Shown: positions 8,669 to 16,154 of the stretch, one piece after another
Numbering within the stretch: position 1 is the stretch's first letter
Layout: each line of letters begins with the position of its first letter
Notes under the pieces: generated by a model
Told to the model about the DNA's origin: nothing
Database searches by the model: none
Seen by the model: the letters and a program-made list of their open reading frames with translations, nothing else
Position numbers and translations under genes: made by a program
NCBI GenBank assembly: GCA_050251035.1
Contig: JBFWNN010000008.1
Location: 46,334-110,333 of the forward strand
Reading direction: 5' to 3'
Origin: Taklimakanibacter sp050251035
GTDB lineage: Bacteria; Pseudomonadota; Alphaproteobacteria; Rhizobiales; Aestuariivirgaceae
DNA: 64,000 bases

Positions 8669-9062
8669 GGCTCACTCCCCAGTTGCGGGCTGCCCTGTAC
8701 AGGTCTTCGAACGTGACGACTTTAGCCAAGACGAGATCATGAAGGGCTTCCGCCGACACTTCGTCGAACAGCGCTTCCATATGCGGGCGCCAGCGTGCCT
8801 GCGGCGCGAGCGTCGTCAAGCAATGGATGAGACTTTGGGCATCGATCGGCTGCCGGCGCGGCGCGTTGATCGTTCCCAGGACGAATTCGATTTGCCGGGC
8901 CGCGGCGCCAGCATGCTTGAACGCGGTCCTGAGCTTGCTGCCCAGCATCTTGATGTTGTCGGCAACCGCGTCCGGAACCTGGACCTCGACGCGCGTGATG
9001 CCGCGATCCGCCTTCTGGCGGATACGGTACTTCTTCACTCGGCGCGCTGCGGTGCGGTCCAT
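8604..9062 (-). CDS. Putative antitoxin/DNA-binding partner of the AbiEii-like protein
   Basis: 152 residues. The N-terminal 50 residues (KKYRIRQKADRGITRVEVQ then VPDAVADNIKML) resemble ribbon-helix-helix MazE-like antitoxins; the rest is helical and unrecognised. The gene is first in a two-gene unit and its 3' end overlaps the toxin-like gene, the usual antitoxin-toxin order. The ATG at 9062 lies only 7 bp after a -10 box and has no Shine-Dalgarno, so the mRNA may be leaderless. A palindrome inside the promoter spacer suggests autoregulation. It lacks the winged helix expected of a standard AbiEi, so the antitoxin role is inferred from context. Confidence 0.6.
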   Translation of the reverse strand: MDRTAARRVKKYRIRQKADRGITRVEVQVPDAVADNIKMLGSKLRTAFKHAGAAARQIEFVLGTINAPRRQPIDAQSLIHCLTTLAPQARWRPHMEALFDEVSAEALHDLVLAKVVTFEDLYRAARNWGVSHAANVAWIREMADLRLARPSP

Positions 9063-9069
9063 GCCTGGG

Positions 9070-9098
9070 AGTATATCGTAATCCGGTTACGGATTCAA
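9070..9098 (-). promoter_or_regulatory. Promoter with palindromic operator for the AbiEii-like pair
   Basis: On the minus strand: TTGAAT (9098-9093), exactly 17 bp, TATACT (9075-9070). The inverted repeat AATCCG-GTTA-CGGATT occupies 9080-9095, filling most of the spacer, which is ideal placement for an autorepressor. Only 7 bp separate the -10 from the ATG at 9062, so transcription would start at or next to the start codon. Confidence 0.7.
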
Positions 9099-9111
9099 CT
9101 TTTCAGAATGT

Positions 9112-9127
9112 AAAAAATATATTTTTT
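9112..9127. repeat. 16-bp AT-only perfect palindrome
   Basis: Six A, TATA, six T form a perfect 16-bp palindrome in the short gap between the flavin reductase stop and the toxin-unit promoter. It lies 14 bp upstream of the -35 box on the minus strand, so it could be an UP element or a bent nucleoid-protein site. It is extreme for this GC-rich sequence. Confidence 0.5.
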
Positions 9128-9131
9128 TCAG

Positions 9132-9818
9132 CTACTTAACGGGAATATCACGAGGCCCGGCCTCGCTCGCATAATAACTCGCGCCGACCTTGTCCAAATG
9201 GAAAAGGTCACTTGTGCGCGCATACCAGCCGGCGGCATGCATGCGGCCGACGAGGTCGAGCTTCGGCGTGTCGACATAGTGGCGCTCGGCGTCGAGCAGG
9301 CAGTCATCGGCAATATGCATGGCCAAGACGCGGCCGAGCACGACGGCGCTGGTCGGGGACAAGGGCACGATCTCGAATGTCCGGCATTCGAGCGCCACCG
9401 GGCTTTGGGCGATGCGCGGCGGTGCCACCTTGCGGCTCGGCACGGGATGCAGCCCGGCCTTCTGCAGTTCATCGACGGTCGGGCCATAGTCGCCCTCGGC
9501 GATATTGGCTTGTGCCGCGATGTCGGCGCTCACCAGATTGATCACGAATTCACCCGTCGCGCGGATATTGGCGAGCGTGTCCTTCTCTTCGGCGCCGCCA
9601 TGGGTGCGGGCTTCCGGCAGACGCGCGGCGATGCCCAGAACCACCACCGGCGGCTCGCTCGACACGACATTGAACCAGGAGAAGGGCGCGGCATTGAGCC
9701 TGCCCTCCTTGTCCTGCGACACCACCAGCGCGATCGGCCGCGGCACCACGGTCGCCACCAGCAGCTTGTAGCGGCTCTTTTCGGAGAGGAGATCGAGATC
9801 GAAATACACGGGATCCAT
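9132..9818 (-). CDS. Flavin reductase-like (split beta-barrel, FMN-binding) protein
   Basis: 228 residues. The opening KSRYKLLVATVVPRPIALV and the following PFSWFNVVSSEPPVVVLGIA match the flavin reductase-like domain of the FMN-binding split-barrel superfamily; a later FVINLVSADIAAQANI segment is also typical. Members supply reduced flavin to two-component monooxygenases or act as stand-alone flavoproteins. It is the last gene of the amide operon, 10 bp after the UrtE-like ATPase, and no monooxygenase partner is encoded nearby. Its exact contribution to amide metabolism is unknown. Confidence 0.82.
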   Translation of the reverse strand: MDPVYFDLDLLSEKSRYKLLVATVVPRPIALVVSQDKEGRLNAAPFSWFNVVSSEPPVVVLGIAARLPEARTHGGAEEKDTLANIRATGEFVINLVSADIAAQANIAEGDYGPTVDELQKAGLHPVPSRKVAPPRIAQSPVALECRTFEIVPLSPTSAVVLGRVLAMHIADDCLLDAERHYVDTPKLDLVGRMHAAGWYARTSDLFHLDKVGASYYASEAGPRDIPVK

Positions 9819-9828
9819 CTCCCCGGCG

Positions 9829-10551
9829 TCAGATCTTCAGATGCTCGAGAATGCGGCCGCGCGAGCCCGCCGCCACATCGCCCGTATCGTCGATCTGGCC
9901 GAGCTTCAGCACCGCCCAGCGGTCGGCGACGCCCAGCGCGAAATCGAGGTTCTGCTCGACCAGCAGGATGGTGGTGCGGTTGAGGCGGCGCTCCTCCTTG
10001 AGCGCCGCCGCGATCTTCTCGACCACCGTGGGCTGCAGCCCCTCCGAGATCTCGTCGATGAGCAGGAGCTTGGGTTTCAGCATCAGAGCGCGGCCCAGGA
10101 TCAGCATCTTCTGCTCGCCGCCCGACAAGGTGCCGGCCTTCTGGCCGAGCCGATCCGCGAGGAAAGGGAAGTGCCGGTAGACGCTCTCGCAGGCCTGCGT
10201 GAGGCCCGCATCGGAGCGCAGAGCGAGTCTCAGATTGTCGCGCACCGTCAGGTCCTGGAACAAGGCATGCTCCTGGGGCGCATAGGCTATCCCCGAGGCG
10301 ATGAGCGAAGCCGGCGACGTGCCGACGATCGAGACGCCGTCGAGCCGGATCTCGCCGGCGCGCAAGGCGACGAAGCCCAGGATAGTCTTGAGCAGCGTCG
10401 TCTTGCCCATGCCGTTCTTGCCCATGAGGGCGAAGATCTCGCCCGCCGCCACCGAGAGCGACAAAGCGTTGATGATGTCGACCGCGCCATAGCCCGCCGA
10501 GATCTCGGTCAGCGCGAGCTTCGGGTGTGACGGCGCATGCGCGTCATACAT
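9829..10551 (-). CDS. Amide/urea-type ABC transporter ATP-binding protein (UrtE/LivF-like)
   Basis: 240 residues: Walker A GKNGMGKTT, signature LSGGEQKM, and an H-loop after LLVEQN. The Walker B reads LLLIDEISEGLQP; the usual DEP(T/S) is replaced by DEIS, with the catalytic Glu kept. The GLQP phrase is close to UrtE of urea importers. It overlaps the end of the fused permease-ATPase by 8 bp. It is the second ATPase subunit of the importer next to the nitrilase. Confidence 0.88.
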   Translation of the reverse strand: MYDAHAPSHPKLALTEISAGYGAVDIINALSLSVAAGEIFALMGKNGMGKTTLLKTILGFVALRAGEIRLDGVSIVGTSPASLIASGIAYAPQEHALFQDLTVRDNLRLALRSDAGLTQACESVYRHFPFLADRLGQKAGTLSGGEQKMLILGRALMLKPKLLLIDEISEGLQPTVVEKIAAALKEERRLNRTTILLVEQNLDFALGVADRWAVLKLGQIDDTGDVAAGSRGRILEHLKI

Positions 10552-12325
10552 GGGCGCCTCCCGAATAGACCGTCTTCACCACCTCCGAATTGATCACGTC
10601 GTCGACCGTGCCGTCGAGCACCAGGCGGCCCTGATGCAGCACGACGATGCGGGAGGAGATCTGGCGCACGAAATCGAGATCATGCTCGACCAGGATGATG
10701 GCGAGGCCGAGCTCCCCCGTGAGCTTCTGCAGGATGCCGCCGATGGTGGTGCGCTCGGTCTTGGTGAGGCCGGCGGTCGGCTCGTCGAGCAATATGAGGC
10801 GCGGCTCCAGGGTGACGACCATGGCGAGCTCGAGACTCTGCTTCATGCCATGCGAGAGCAGCGACACCGGCTGGTCGAGCAGACGGTCGAGGCCGGTGAG
10901 CTTCAATATGTCGGCTGCGGCGGGCGGCAGGTCGAGGTCGCTGGAGCGGCGCAACGGGCTGGGCGCCAGGCGCCTGGCGCGCGCCAGGCGCAGGCAGTCG
11001 GCGACGCTCAGGCTGTCGAAGACGCTCGCCACCAGGAACTTGCGCCCCACGCCGAGCGCCACGATCTCGTTCGGCGTCAGGCCGGCGACAGTGCGGTCGG
11101 CCATGACGATCGTGCCGCCCGTCGCCTCGGTGCCGTCGCTCAGGCAGCGCATGACCGTCGTCTTGCCGGCGCCGTTGGGGCCGACGAGACTCACGAGTTC
11201 ACCCGGCCTGACCTCGAGGTCGAGGCCCTTCAACACATTGAGAGCGCCATAGGATTTGCTCAAGTCCTTGACCTGCAGCAGCGGTTTTTCCTTGAAGCTT
11301 CCTTCGGCGGCGGTGCCGGCATTGCCGAAGATCGCGGCCGCGCCCGAAGCCTTGGCGCGATCGCCGCCCGGCAGGAACCGGTCGACCAGAGCGGCAAGGC
11401 CGTTCGGCAGGAGGATGATCATGACGACGAACAGGGCGCCGATGATCAGGTTCCACAGGAACGGCAGCTCACCCGAGAGATTGGCACTCAGATAGTCGAT
11501 GCCGATCGCGCCGAAGATCGGCCCGATGATGGTGCCGCGTCCGCCGAGCGCGGTCCAGATGACGATCTCGGTGCCGAAGACGAAGCCGGTGTTTTCCGGC
11601 GCCACGACGCCCGTCGCATTGGCAAAGAGGAAGCCGGCGATGCCGGCGACGCCTGCCAGCACCGTGGTGAGCAGGATCTTGATGCGCTCGGGGGCGAGGC
11701 CGAGATAGGCGCAGCGCGCCTCGTTGTCGCGTATTGCGATCAACACCTTGCCGGCATCCGAGCGCACGAAGATGAAGGCGGCGGCTGCGACGACCAGGAG
11801 GCAGATGCCGGACAGCCGGAAGAAACCTGCGAGGCTCAGAGGCAACGTGCCATAGCCGACGAGGCCGCTGCTCGAACCGGTCCACTGGCCGCCCGAGAAA
11901 GCGAGCTGCGTGATGACAATCGGCACGACGAGCGAGACCACCGTCGCATAGAGCGGCGTCGCCTTGTAGCCGAAAGAGAGCCAGCCGACGACAAGGCCCA
12001 GGCACAGGGGCACGAGAAAAGCGAGGACGAAGGCCAGCGCCATCAGCGCCGGCGAGGCGCCGATATGGGTGAGCACCATGGCCGTCGCATAGGCGCCGAG
12101 GCCGAAGAAGGCGGCCTGGCCGAAAGTGAGCACCCCGGTGAAGCCCCAGAGCAGGTCGACGGTCACCGCCAGCATGGCGTAGATCATCGAGCGGGTCAGC
12201 ACATTGAGGGTGAAGCGGTCGAACACCATGGGGCCGAAGATCACCGCCAGCAAGGCGGCCACGGTCAGGCCCAAGAGGAGCACGGCGCGCAGATCGAGGC
12301 GGCGGAGCGCCGCGGCGCTACTCAC
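10544..12325 (-). CDS. Fused permease-ATPase of an amide/urea-type ABC importer (LivM-LivG/UrtC-UrtD fusion)
   Basis: 593 residues from the GTG at 12325, which has AAAGGA 7 bp upstream; an in-frame TTG at 12331 adds two residues. Residues 1 to about 320 are a LivM-type permease (WGFTGVLTFGQAAFFGLGAYATA and a GGRGTIIGP loop). After a linker, residues about 345-590 are a complete ATPase with Walker A GPNGAGKTT, Walker B LILLDEPTAGL and H-loop EHD. The signature is LSHGMKQ, matching UrtD-type LSHGQ rather than LSGGQ. Fusing two subunits fixes their ratio. It overlaps the upstream permease by 8 bp. Confidence 0.9.
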   Translation of the reverse strand: MSSAAALRRLDLRAVLLLGLTVAALLAVIFGPMVFDRFTLNVLTRSMIYAMLAVTVDLLWGFTGVLTFGQAAFFGLGAYATAMVLTHIGASPALMALAFVLAFLVPLCLGLVVGWLSFGYKATPLYATVVSLVVPIVITQLAFSGGQWTGSSSGLVGYGTLPLSLAGFFRLSGICLLVVAAAAFIFVRSDAGKVLIAIRDNEARCAYLGLAPERIKILLTTVLAGVAGIAGFLFANATGVVAPENTGFVFGTEIVIWTALGGRGTIIGPIFGAIGIDYLSANLSGELPFLWNLIIGALFVVMIILLPNGLAALVDRFLPGGDRAKASGAAAIFGNAGTAAEGSFKEKPLLQVKDLSKSYGALNVLKGLDLEVRPGELVSLVGPNGAGKTTVMRCLSDGTEATGGTIVMADRTVAGLTPNEIVALGVGRKFLVASVFDSLSVADCLRLARARRLAPSPLRRSSDLDLPPAAADILKLTGLDRLLDQPVSLLSHGMKQSLELAMVVTLEPRLILLDEPTAGLTKTERTTIGGILQKLTGELGLAIILVEHDLDFVRQISSRIVVLHQGRLVLDGTVDDVINSEVVKTVYSGGAHV

Positions 12326-13151
12326 GGGCAAATCCTTTCGGGCTGACGCGCAGGACCAGCGCGCAGAGTATCGCGACGGTGATGCTGCCGAAGATCGGGC
12401 TGACGAAGGTCGAGACCAGGACCTGGGCGCCGCCGAAGACGAGGCAGGCGAAAGCCAGCGCGCCGAAGGAGGAGCCCGCCACCATGACCAGCATGAAGGC
12501 GCCGATCAGCCAGCCGACTCCCATATTCGGATCGACGCTGGTGAGCGGGGTGAGCAGCACGCCGGCGAGCCCGGCGAGGCCGGTGCCGATCATGAAGGTG
12601 GCGAGCCTGACCTTGGCGGTGTCGATGCCGAGCGCCCGCGCCAGGGTCTCGTTCATGATCACGGCGCGAGCCGAGAGGCCGAGGCGCGTGCCGTCGAGCA
12701 GCAAGGCGAAAGCCAGTCCGATCGCGAGGGCGGCGATGATGGTGAAGAGGCGATAGAAGGAATAGCTGACGCCGAAGACGTCGATCGTGCCCGTGAGCAG
12801 GCTCGGGATCATCTGCATGTCGCGGCCGAACCATAGAGTGATGAGCTGGCCGATGACGATGCCGAGGCCCCAGGTTGCCAGTATGGCATCGAGGGGGCGG
12901 CGATAGAGCGGGCGCACGATGAAGAGTTCGGTCAGGGCGCCGAGCGCCGCGCCGACGACGAAGGCGAGGGGCAAGGCCAACCACGGGCTCAGGCCGAGGC
13001 TCGTGGTGACGACGACGCAGTAGCCGCCGACCGTCAGCCAGGCGCCATGGGCGAAGTTGATGATCTTCAGCACCCCGAAGATCGCGAGCAGCCCGGCCGC
13101 CACGATGAACAGAATGGCGGCAGTGGTGATGATGTCGAGCAAGAGGATCAA
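12318..13151 (-). CDS. Amide/urea-type ABC transporter permease (UrtB/LivH-like)
   Basis: About 277 residues from a TTG at 13151, chosen because it places the first membrane helix at the N-terminus (LILLLDIITTAAILFIVAAG). The frame stays open to a GTG at 13283, but that stretch is polar and unlike LivH. IFGVLKIINFAHGAWLTVGGY is the diagnostic LivH/UrtB motif, and a GSSFGALAFA loop follows near the end. The gene starts about 160 bp after the binding-protein stop, across the hairpin at 13271-13297. The start is the uncertain part. Confidence 0.85.
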   Translation of the reverse strand: MILLLDIITTAAILFIVAAGLLAIFGVLKIINFAHGAWLTVGGYCVVVTTSLGLSPWLALPLAFVVGAALGALTELFIVRPLYRRPLDAILATWGLGIVIGQLITLWFGRDMQMIPSLLTGTIDVFGVSYSFYRLFTIIAALAIGLAFALLLDGTRLGLSARAVIMNETLARALGIDTAKVRLATFMIGTGLAGLAGVLLTPLTSVDPNMGVGWLIGAFMLVMVAGSSFGALAFACLVFGGAQVLVSTFVSPIFGSITVAILCALVLRVSPKGFARE

Positions 13152-13270
13152 AGCATGTCTCGCAGTAAAACCACGATGGATCTGGTTTCCTCGCACTGGG
13201 GCGCCCGCCGGAGATGGACGCCGCAGGGCATATTGCAGCAGACTCGATCTATTCTGAAGGGCGCCGTAAG

Positions 13271-13297
13271 GCTCCCCCGGCACAAGGCCGGAGGAGC
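13271..13297 (-). other. Post-binding-protein intercistronic hairpin
   Basis: On the minus strand an 11-bp stem (GCTCCTCCGGC with GCCGGGGGAGC, one G-U pair) closes a 5-base loop, starting 17 bases after the binding-protein stop. No U-tract follows. It probably protects the binding-protein message or tunes the amount of downstream permease mRNA. Confidence 0.55.
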
Positions 13298-13313
13298 AGT
13301 CAGCGTGAGCAGC

Positions 13314-14462
13314 CTAGAGATTCGGGCACTGCTCGCCCGGATCGACATCCTTGAAGGTGGCGACGACATTCACCGCGCCATTGGCCTGCACCTGGCCCAG
13401 ATACATGGTGAGCGGCGCATGATGCTGCTTGTTCATGATGTTGACGCCGCGCGGGCCGGTGAAGGAGACCTGCGGCAGGGCGGCAAGCACCGCTGCCGTG
13501 TCGGTGGAGCCGGCCTTCTCGACCGCTGCCTTGTAGAGATAGATGCCTTCATATTGCGGCACCGAGAGGTCGTTCGGCGTCCTGAGCTCGGAGCCGAACT
13601 TCTTCTCCATCGCGGCCAGGAACTGCTTGTTCTCCGGACTGTCGATCGAGGTCACGTAGGAGGCCGAGATGAATATGCCTTCGGCGTCGGCGCCCATGCT
13701 CTTGGCGGTGCCTTCGTCGACGGCGAGATTGCCATAGGGGATGGCGACGCCGGCGCCGCGCAACTGCTTGGTGAGCGTGACATTGGGCGCGCCGCCCGCC
13801 GTCGAGGTGATGAGCGCATCGGCACCCGAGCTCTTCAGCTTGGAAATGATGGCCGTCCAGTCGGTGCCTTCCATCGGCAGATATTCTTCGCCGACCACCT
13901 GGCCGCCGCCCTTCTCGATATAACCGCGCGAGAATTCCAGCATCCCGCGCCCGAAGGCGTAATCGCTGCCGACCAGGAAGAACTTCTTGGCGCCGAGCTT
14001 CTGGACGAAGTGATCGACGATCGGCGGAACCTGCTGCTCCGGAACCCAGGCATTGACATAAAGGTTCGGATTGCAGGATCTGCCTTCGTAGAAGGACGTG
14101 TAGATGAAGGGCACGTCGCCCTTGGTCACGATCGGCAGGCCGGCATTGCGCGCGGCGCTCGTTTCCATGGTGATGATGGCATTGACCTCCTTCTGGAAGA
14201 TCAGCGCGTCATAGGCCTTCTGCGCGCCGGCGGCGCCGGAGGCGTCATCGGCAATCTCGAGGGTCAGCTTGCGGCCGAGAACGCCGCCCGCGGCATTGAT
14301 CTCCTCGACGGCGAGCTCGGCCGATTGCACGACCGAGGGCGCCACGACGCTGTTGGCGCCCGACAGGCCGACCGGGATGCCGATCTTGATCGGCGCGTCC
14401 TGGGCCAAGGCCGTGGTGGCGAGCATCGTGCTGAAGAGTATGGAGAATAGCTTGAGCTTCAT
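13314..14462 (-). CDS. Periplasmic amide/urea-type binding protein of the ABC importer
   Basis: 382 residues from the ATG at 14462, preceded by AAGGGGA; a longer open frame to 14525 has no site. A signal peptide (about 1-20, ending TALAQ) precedes a type 1 binding fold that starts IKIGIPVGLSGANSV. The layout (GSDYAFGRGMLEF near 165, SFTGPRGVNIM near the end) is the AmiC/UrtA/LivK class. It is a paralogue of the cytoplasmic AmiC-like sensor in the same operon, so one protein of the pair imports and the other senses. The ligand is probably a short amide or urea derivative. Confidence 0.87.
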   Translation of the reverse strand: MKLKLFSILFSTMLATTALAQDAPIKIGIPVGLSGANSVVAPSVVQSAELAVEEINAAGGVLGRKLTLEIADDASGAAGAQKAYDALIFQKEVNAIITMETSAARNAGLPIVTKGDVPFIYTSFYEGRSCNPNLYVNAWVPEQQVPPIVDHFVQKLGAKKFFLVGSDYAFGRGMLEFSRGYIEKGGGQVVGEEYLPMEGTDWTAIISKLKSSGADALITSTAGGAPNVTLTKQLRGAGVAIPYGNLAVDEGTAKSMGADAEGIFISASYVTSIDSPENKQFLAAMEKKFGSELRTPNDLSVPQYEGIYLYKAAVEKAGSTDTAAVLAALPQVSFTGPRGVNIMNKQHHAPLTMYLGQVQANGAVNVVATFKDVDPGEQCPNL

Positions 14463-14511
14463 GGTCGTTTCCCCTTGTTGATGGTGCCGGAATTTTCGAT
14501 TGCGGCGGCCG

Positions 14512-15357
14512 TCAGCCATAGACATCCGGTCTGCGGTCGCCGATCACGTCGTTTCGTTCGCTGAGCGTCCGGCTTGTCTTCACATCGCCGAGCGAAATGG
14601 TTGCCGTCAGGATTTCCTCAGTGTCGTAGCCGGCAGGACCCGCGACCGGCCGGCCGGTCGGCCCGATGATCAGGCTCGAGCCGATGAAGGGCTGGCCGCG
14701 CTCGATGCCGACGCGGTCGGCGCAGGCGATGTAAACGGCATTGGAATGCGCCGCCGCCTTGTGAAGGACGTTGGCCATCGGCTCCATCGAGCGGTCCTGG
14801 CCCGGCATCGGCACCCAGTTCGTCGGCACACAGATGAGCTCGGCGCCGTTGAGCGCCATTTGCCGGAAGATCTCGGGAAACCAGCCGTCATAGCAGATGG
14901 CGAGGCCGATCTTGCCGAGGCCGGTGTCGAAGACCGGCAGCCCGAGATCGCCCGGCGCGAAGAACAGCTTCTCGCGGTTCCACAGATGGAGCTTGCGGAA
15001 TTTGCCGATATAGCCGTCCGGTCCGCATAGAATGGCCGAGTTGAAGAAGGTCTTGCCGTCGCGCTCGGCGAGGCCGCTCACGATATGGATGGCGAGCTCG
15101 CGGGCTAGAGCGATGAGGCGTTGCGCGCTCAGACCGTCCGGTATGGGGGCGGCGAGCCGGCCCACTTCCGCGATGTCGTTGAAGACGTAGCCCGTGTCGG
15201 CGAGCTCCGGCAGCACGATGACGGCCGCGCCCTCGCGATGGGCGGCGCGAATGCGCTTCTCCATCTGCGCGAGATTGCCGGCGACATCGCCGATCACCGG
15301 CTCGAACTGCACGCAGGCTATTTTGAATGCCGGTCGCGCTTCCGCCTTTACCGCCAA
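14512..15357 (-). CDS. Nitrilase-superfamily carbon-nitrogen hydrolase (probable amidase)
   Basis: 281 residues from a TTG at 15357, which follows GGAGG by 5 bp; the open frame continues upstream but through the terminator hairpin, so the TTG is preferred. The Glu-Lys-Cys triad is visible: E in VIVLPELADTGY, K in KFRKLHLWNREKLFF, and C in GLAICYDGWFPEIFR. The family cleaves C-N bonds in amides, nitriles or carbamoyl compounds in the cytoplasm. Position directly behind an AmiR-controlled terminator, where Pseudomonas has amiE, argues for an amidase. Expression should need antitermination. Confidence 0.88.
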   Translation of the reverse strand: MAVKAEARPAFKIACVQFEPVIGDVAGNLAQMEKRIRAAHREGAAVIVLPELADTGYVFNDIAEVGRLAAPIPDGLSAQRLIALARELAIHIVSGLAERDGKTFFNSAILCGPDGYIGKFRKLHLWNREKLFFAPGDLGLPVFDTGLGKIGLAICYDGWFPEIFRQMALNGAELICVPTNWVPMPGQDRSMEPMANVLHKAAAHSNAVYIACADRVGIERGQPFIGSSLIIGPTGRPVAGPAGYDTEEILTATISLGDVKTSRTLSERNDVIGDRRPDVYG

Positions 15358-15373
15358 TGCTTCCTCCAGACGC

Positions 15374-15413
15374 AAAAAACCCCTGGCGCGGAAGTCATCC
15401 GCAAGCCAAGGGG
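15374..15413 (-). terminator. Intrinsic terminator in the leader of the nitrilase gene (antitermination target)
   Basis: On the minus strand the 5' arm CCCC-TT-GGC-TT-GCGGA and 3' arm TCCGC-GCC-AGGGG enclose the loop TGACT, and six Ts follow (15379-15374). It lies after the AmiR-like gene and only 6-7 bp before the Shine-Dalgarno (15367-15363) of the nitrilase. A terminator ahead of the first enzyme gene, directly behind an ANTAR-type antiterminator gene, is the layout of the Pseudomonas ami leader. Confidence 0.85.
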
Positions 15414-15432
15414 CTACCCAGCCAGAATGTAT

Positions 15433-15463
15433 GCGGCATTCCTGCCGCTGAGCAAACTTGCTC
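15433..15463 (-). promoter_or_regulatory. Twin stem-loops in the amide-operon leader (candidate AmiR/ANTAR RNA target)
   Basis: Two adjacent stem-loops begin at the predicted transcription start. The first is GAGCAA/TTGCTC (15463-15450); the second is GCGGCA/TGCCGC (15448-15433). Drawn with open closing pairs both become six-base loops, AAGUUU and AGGAAU. ANTAR proteins bind paired stem-loops with hexaloops carrying A1 and G4; A1 is present here but G4 is not. CCGCA in the second stem can also pair with TGCGG of the terminator arm, which would give alternative folds. Confidence 0.5.
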
Positions 15464-15470
15464 GCCCGCG

Positions 15471-15498
15471 ACGTTACACGGTCATGAGGCCGAGTCAA
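15471..15498 (-). promoter_or_regulatory. Internal promoter driving the nitrilase/importer genes
   Basis: On the minus strand TTGACT (15498-15493), 16 bp, TAACGT (15476-15471). The predicted start is near 15464, immediately before the first leader stem-loop. It lies between the AmiR-like stop and the terminator, so structural genes could be transcribed separately from the regulator genes. Confidence 0.6.
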
Positions 15499-15520
15499 GC
15501 CGCATGATGTGCCGCGAATT

Positions 15521-16144
15521 TCAGCCCTTGCCGGGCTTGGCGATCTTCATGCCGAAGGCGCGCATCGCCTCATTGGCGGCGATGATGCTTTCGGCGACCG
15601 AGACGATGGCGATGCGCTTTGCCGTCGCCTGGTCGCGGATCTGGCGATAGGCGACCTCTTCCTCGAGCCCGTTCATCTCGGTCAGGATCTTGACCGCCTT
15701 CTCGATGGTGCGGCGGCCTTTCAGCGTGTCCTCGAGCTTGCGCACCTTGTTGGCGAGCCGCATCTCGTAGCTGTAGCGGTAGCGGGCGAGAGCAAACTGG
15801 GTCAGCACGCCCAACTGCCGCAGGGGCTTGGTGATCACGCCATGGGCATTGAGGTCGGCGATCGCCTTGAGCGAGGTCGGGCTCTCGTAAGTGACGATGG
15901 CGATGATCGCCGCCGCGGCGTTCTCGACCAGAGGCGCGAAGGCCTCGTTGGCGGAATCGCCGACCTGGACGAAGACCGCATCGACATCGGACGGGATCGT
16001 CGCGGGCATGGGCCACACCGCCTTCACGTCGCAGCCGAGGCGTTTCAGATGGTCGACAAGGGCGGCGCCGTCCTCGTCGCGCGGATGGATGACCAGCACC
16101 TTGGCCTGCTGCAGGTCGTCGAGAATGAATTTGAGCGACGTCAT
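15521..16144 (-). CDS. amiR: AmiR-like ANTAR-domain transcription antiterminator
   Basis: 207 residues from the ATG at 16144. Residues about 13-125 form a receiver-like domain without the phospho-acceptor pattern, as in AmiR (AKVLVIHPRDEDGAALV, IVTYESPTSLKAI, AHGVITKPL). A coiled-coil (about 135-160) leads to an ANTAR domain (about 150-200: TIEKAVKILTEMNGLEEE). The match in order and spacing to Pseudomonas AmiR is close. AmiR binds leader RNA and prevents termination; AmiC silences it without ligand. It starts 10 bp after the AmiC-like stop and ends directly ahead of a leader containing a terminator. Confidence 0.88.
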   Translation of the reverse strand: MTSLKFILDDLQQAKVLVIHPRDEDGAALVDHLKRLGCDVKAVWPMPATIPSDVDAVFVQVGDSANEAFAPLVENAAAAIIAIVTYESPTSLKAIADLNAHGVITKPLRQLGVLTQFALARYRYSYEMRLANKVRKLEDTLKGRRTIEKAVKILTEMNGLEEEVAYRQIRDQATAKRIAIVSVAESIIAANEAMRAFGMKIAKPGKG

Positions 16145-16154
16145 GGACGCGCCT

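Noticed and set aside
15433..15463. A definite ANTAR recognition motif in the twin stem-loops
   Set aside because: Both can be drawn with hexaloops starting in A, but the conserved G at the fourth position is missing, so I describe them only as candidates.
15374..15500. A guanidine or other metabolite riboswitch in the leader of the nitrilase
   Set aside because: I see no conserved riboswitch core; an AmiR-like gene immediately upstream and the twin stem-loops explain the terminator better.
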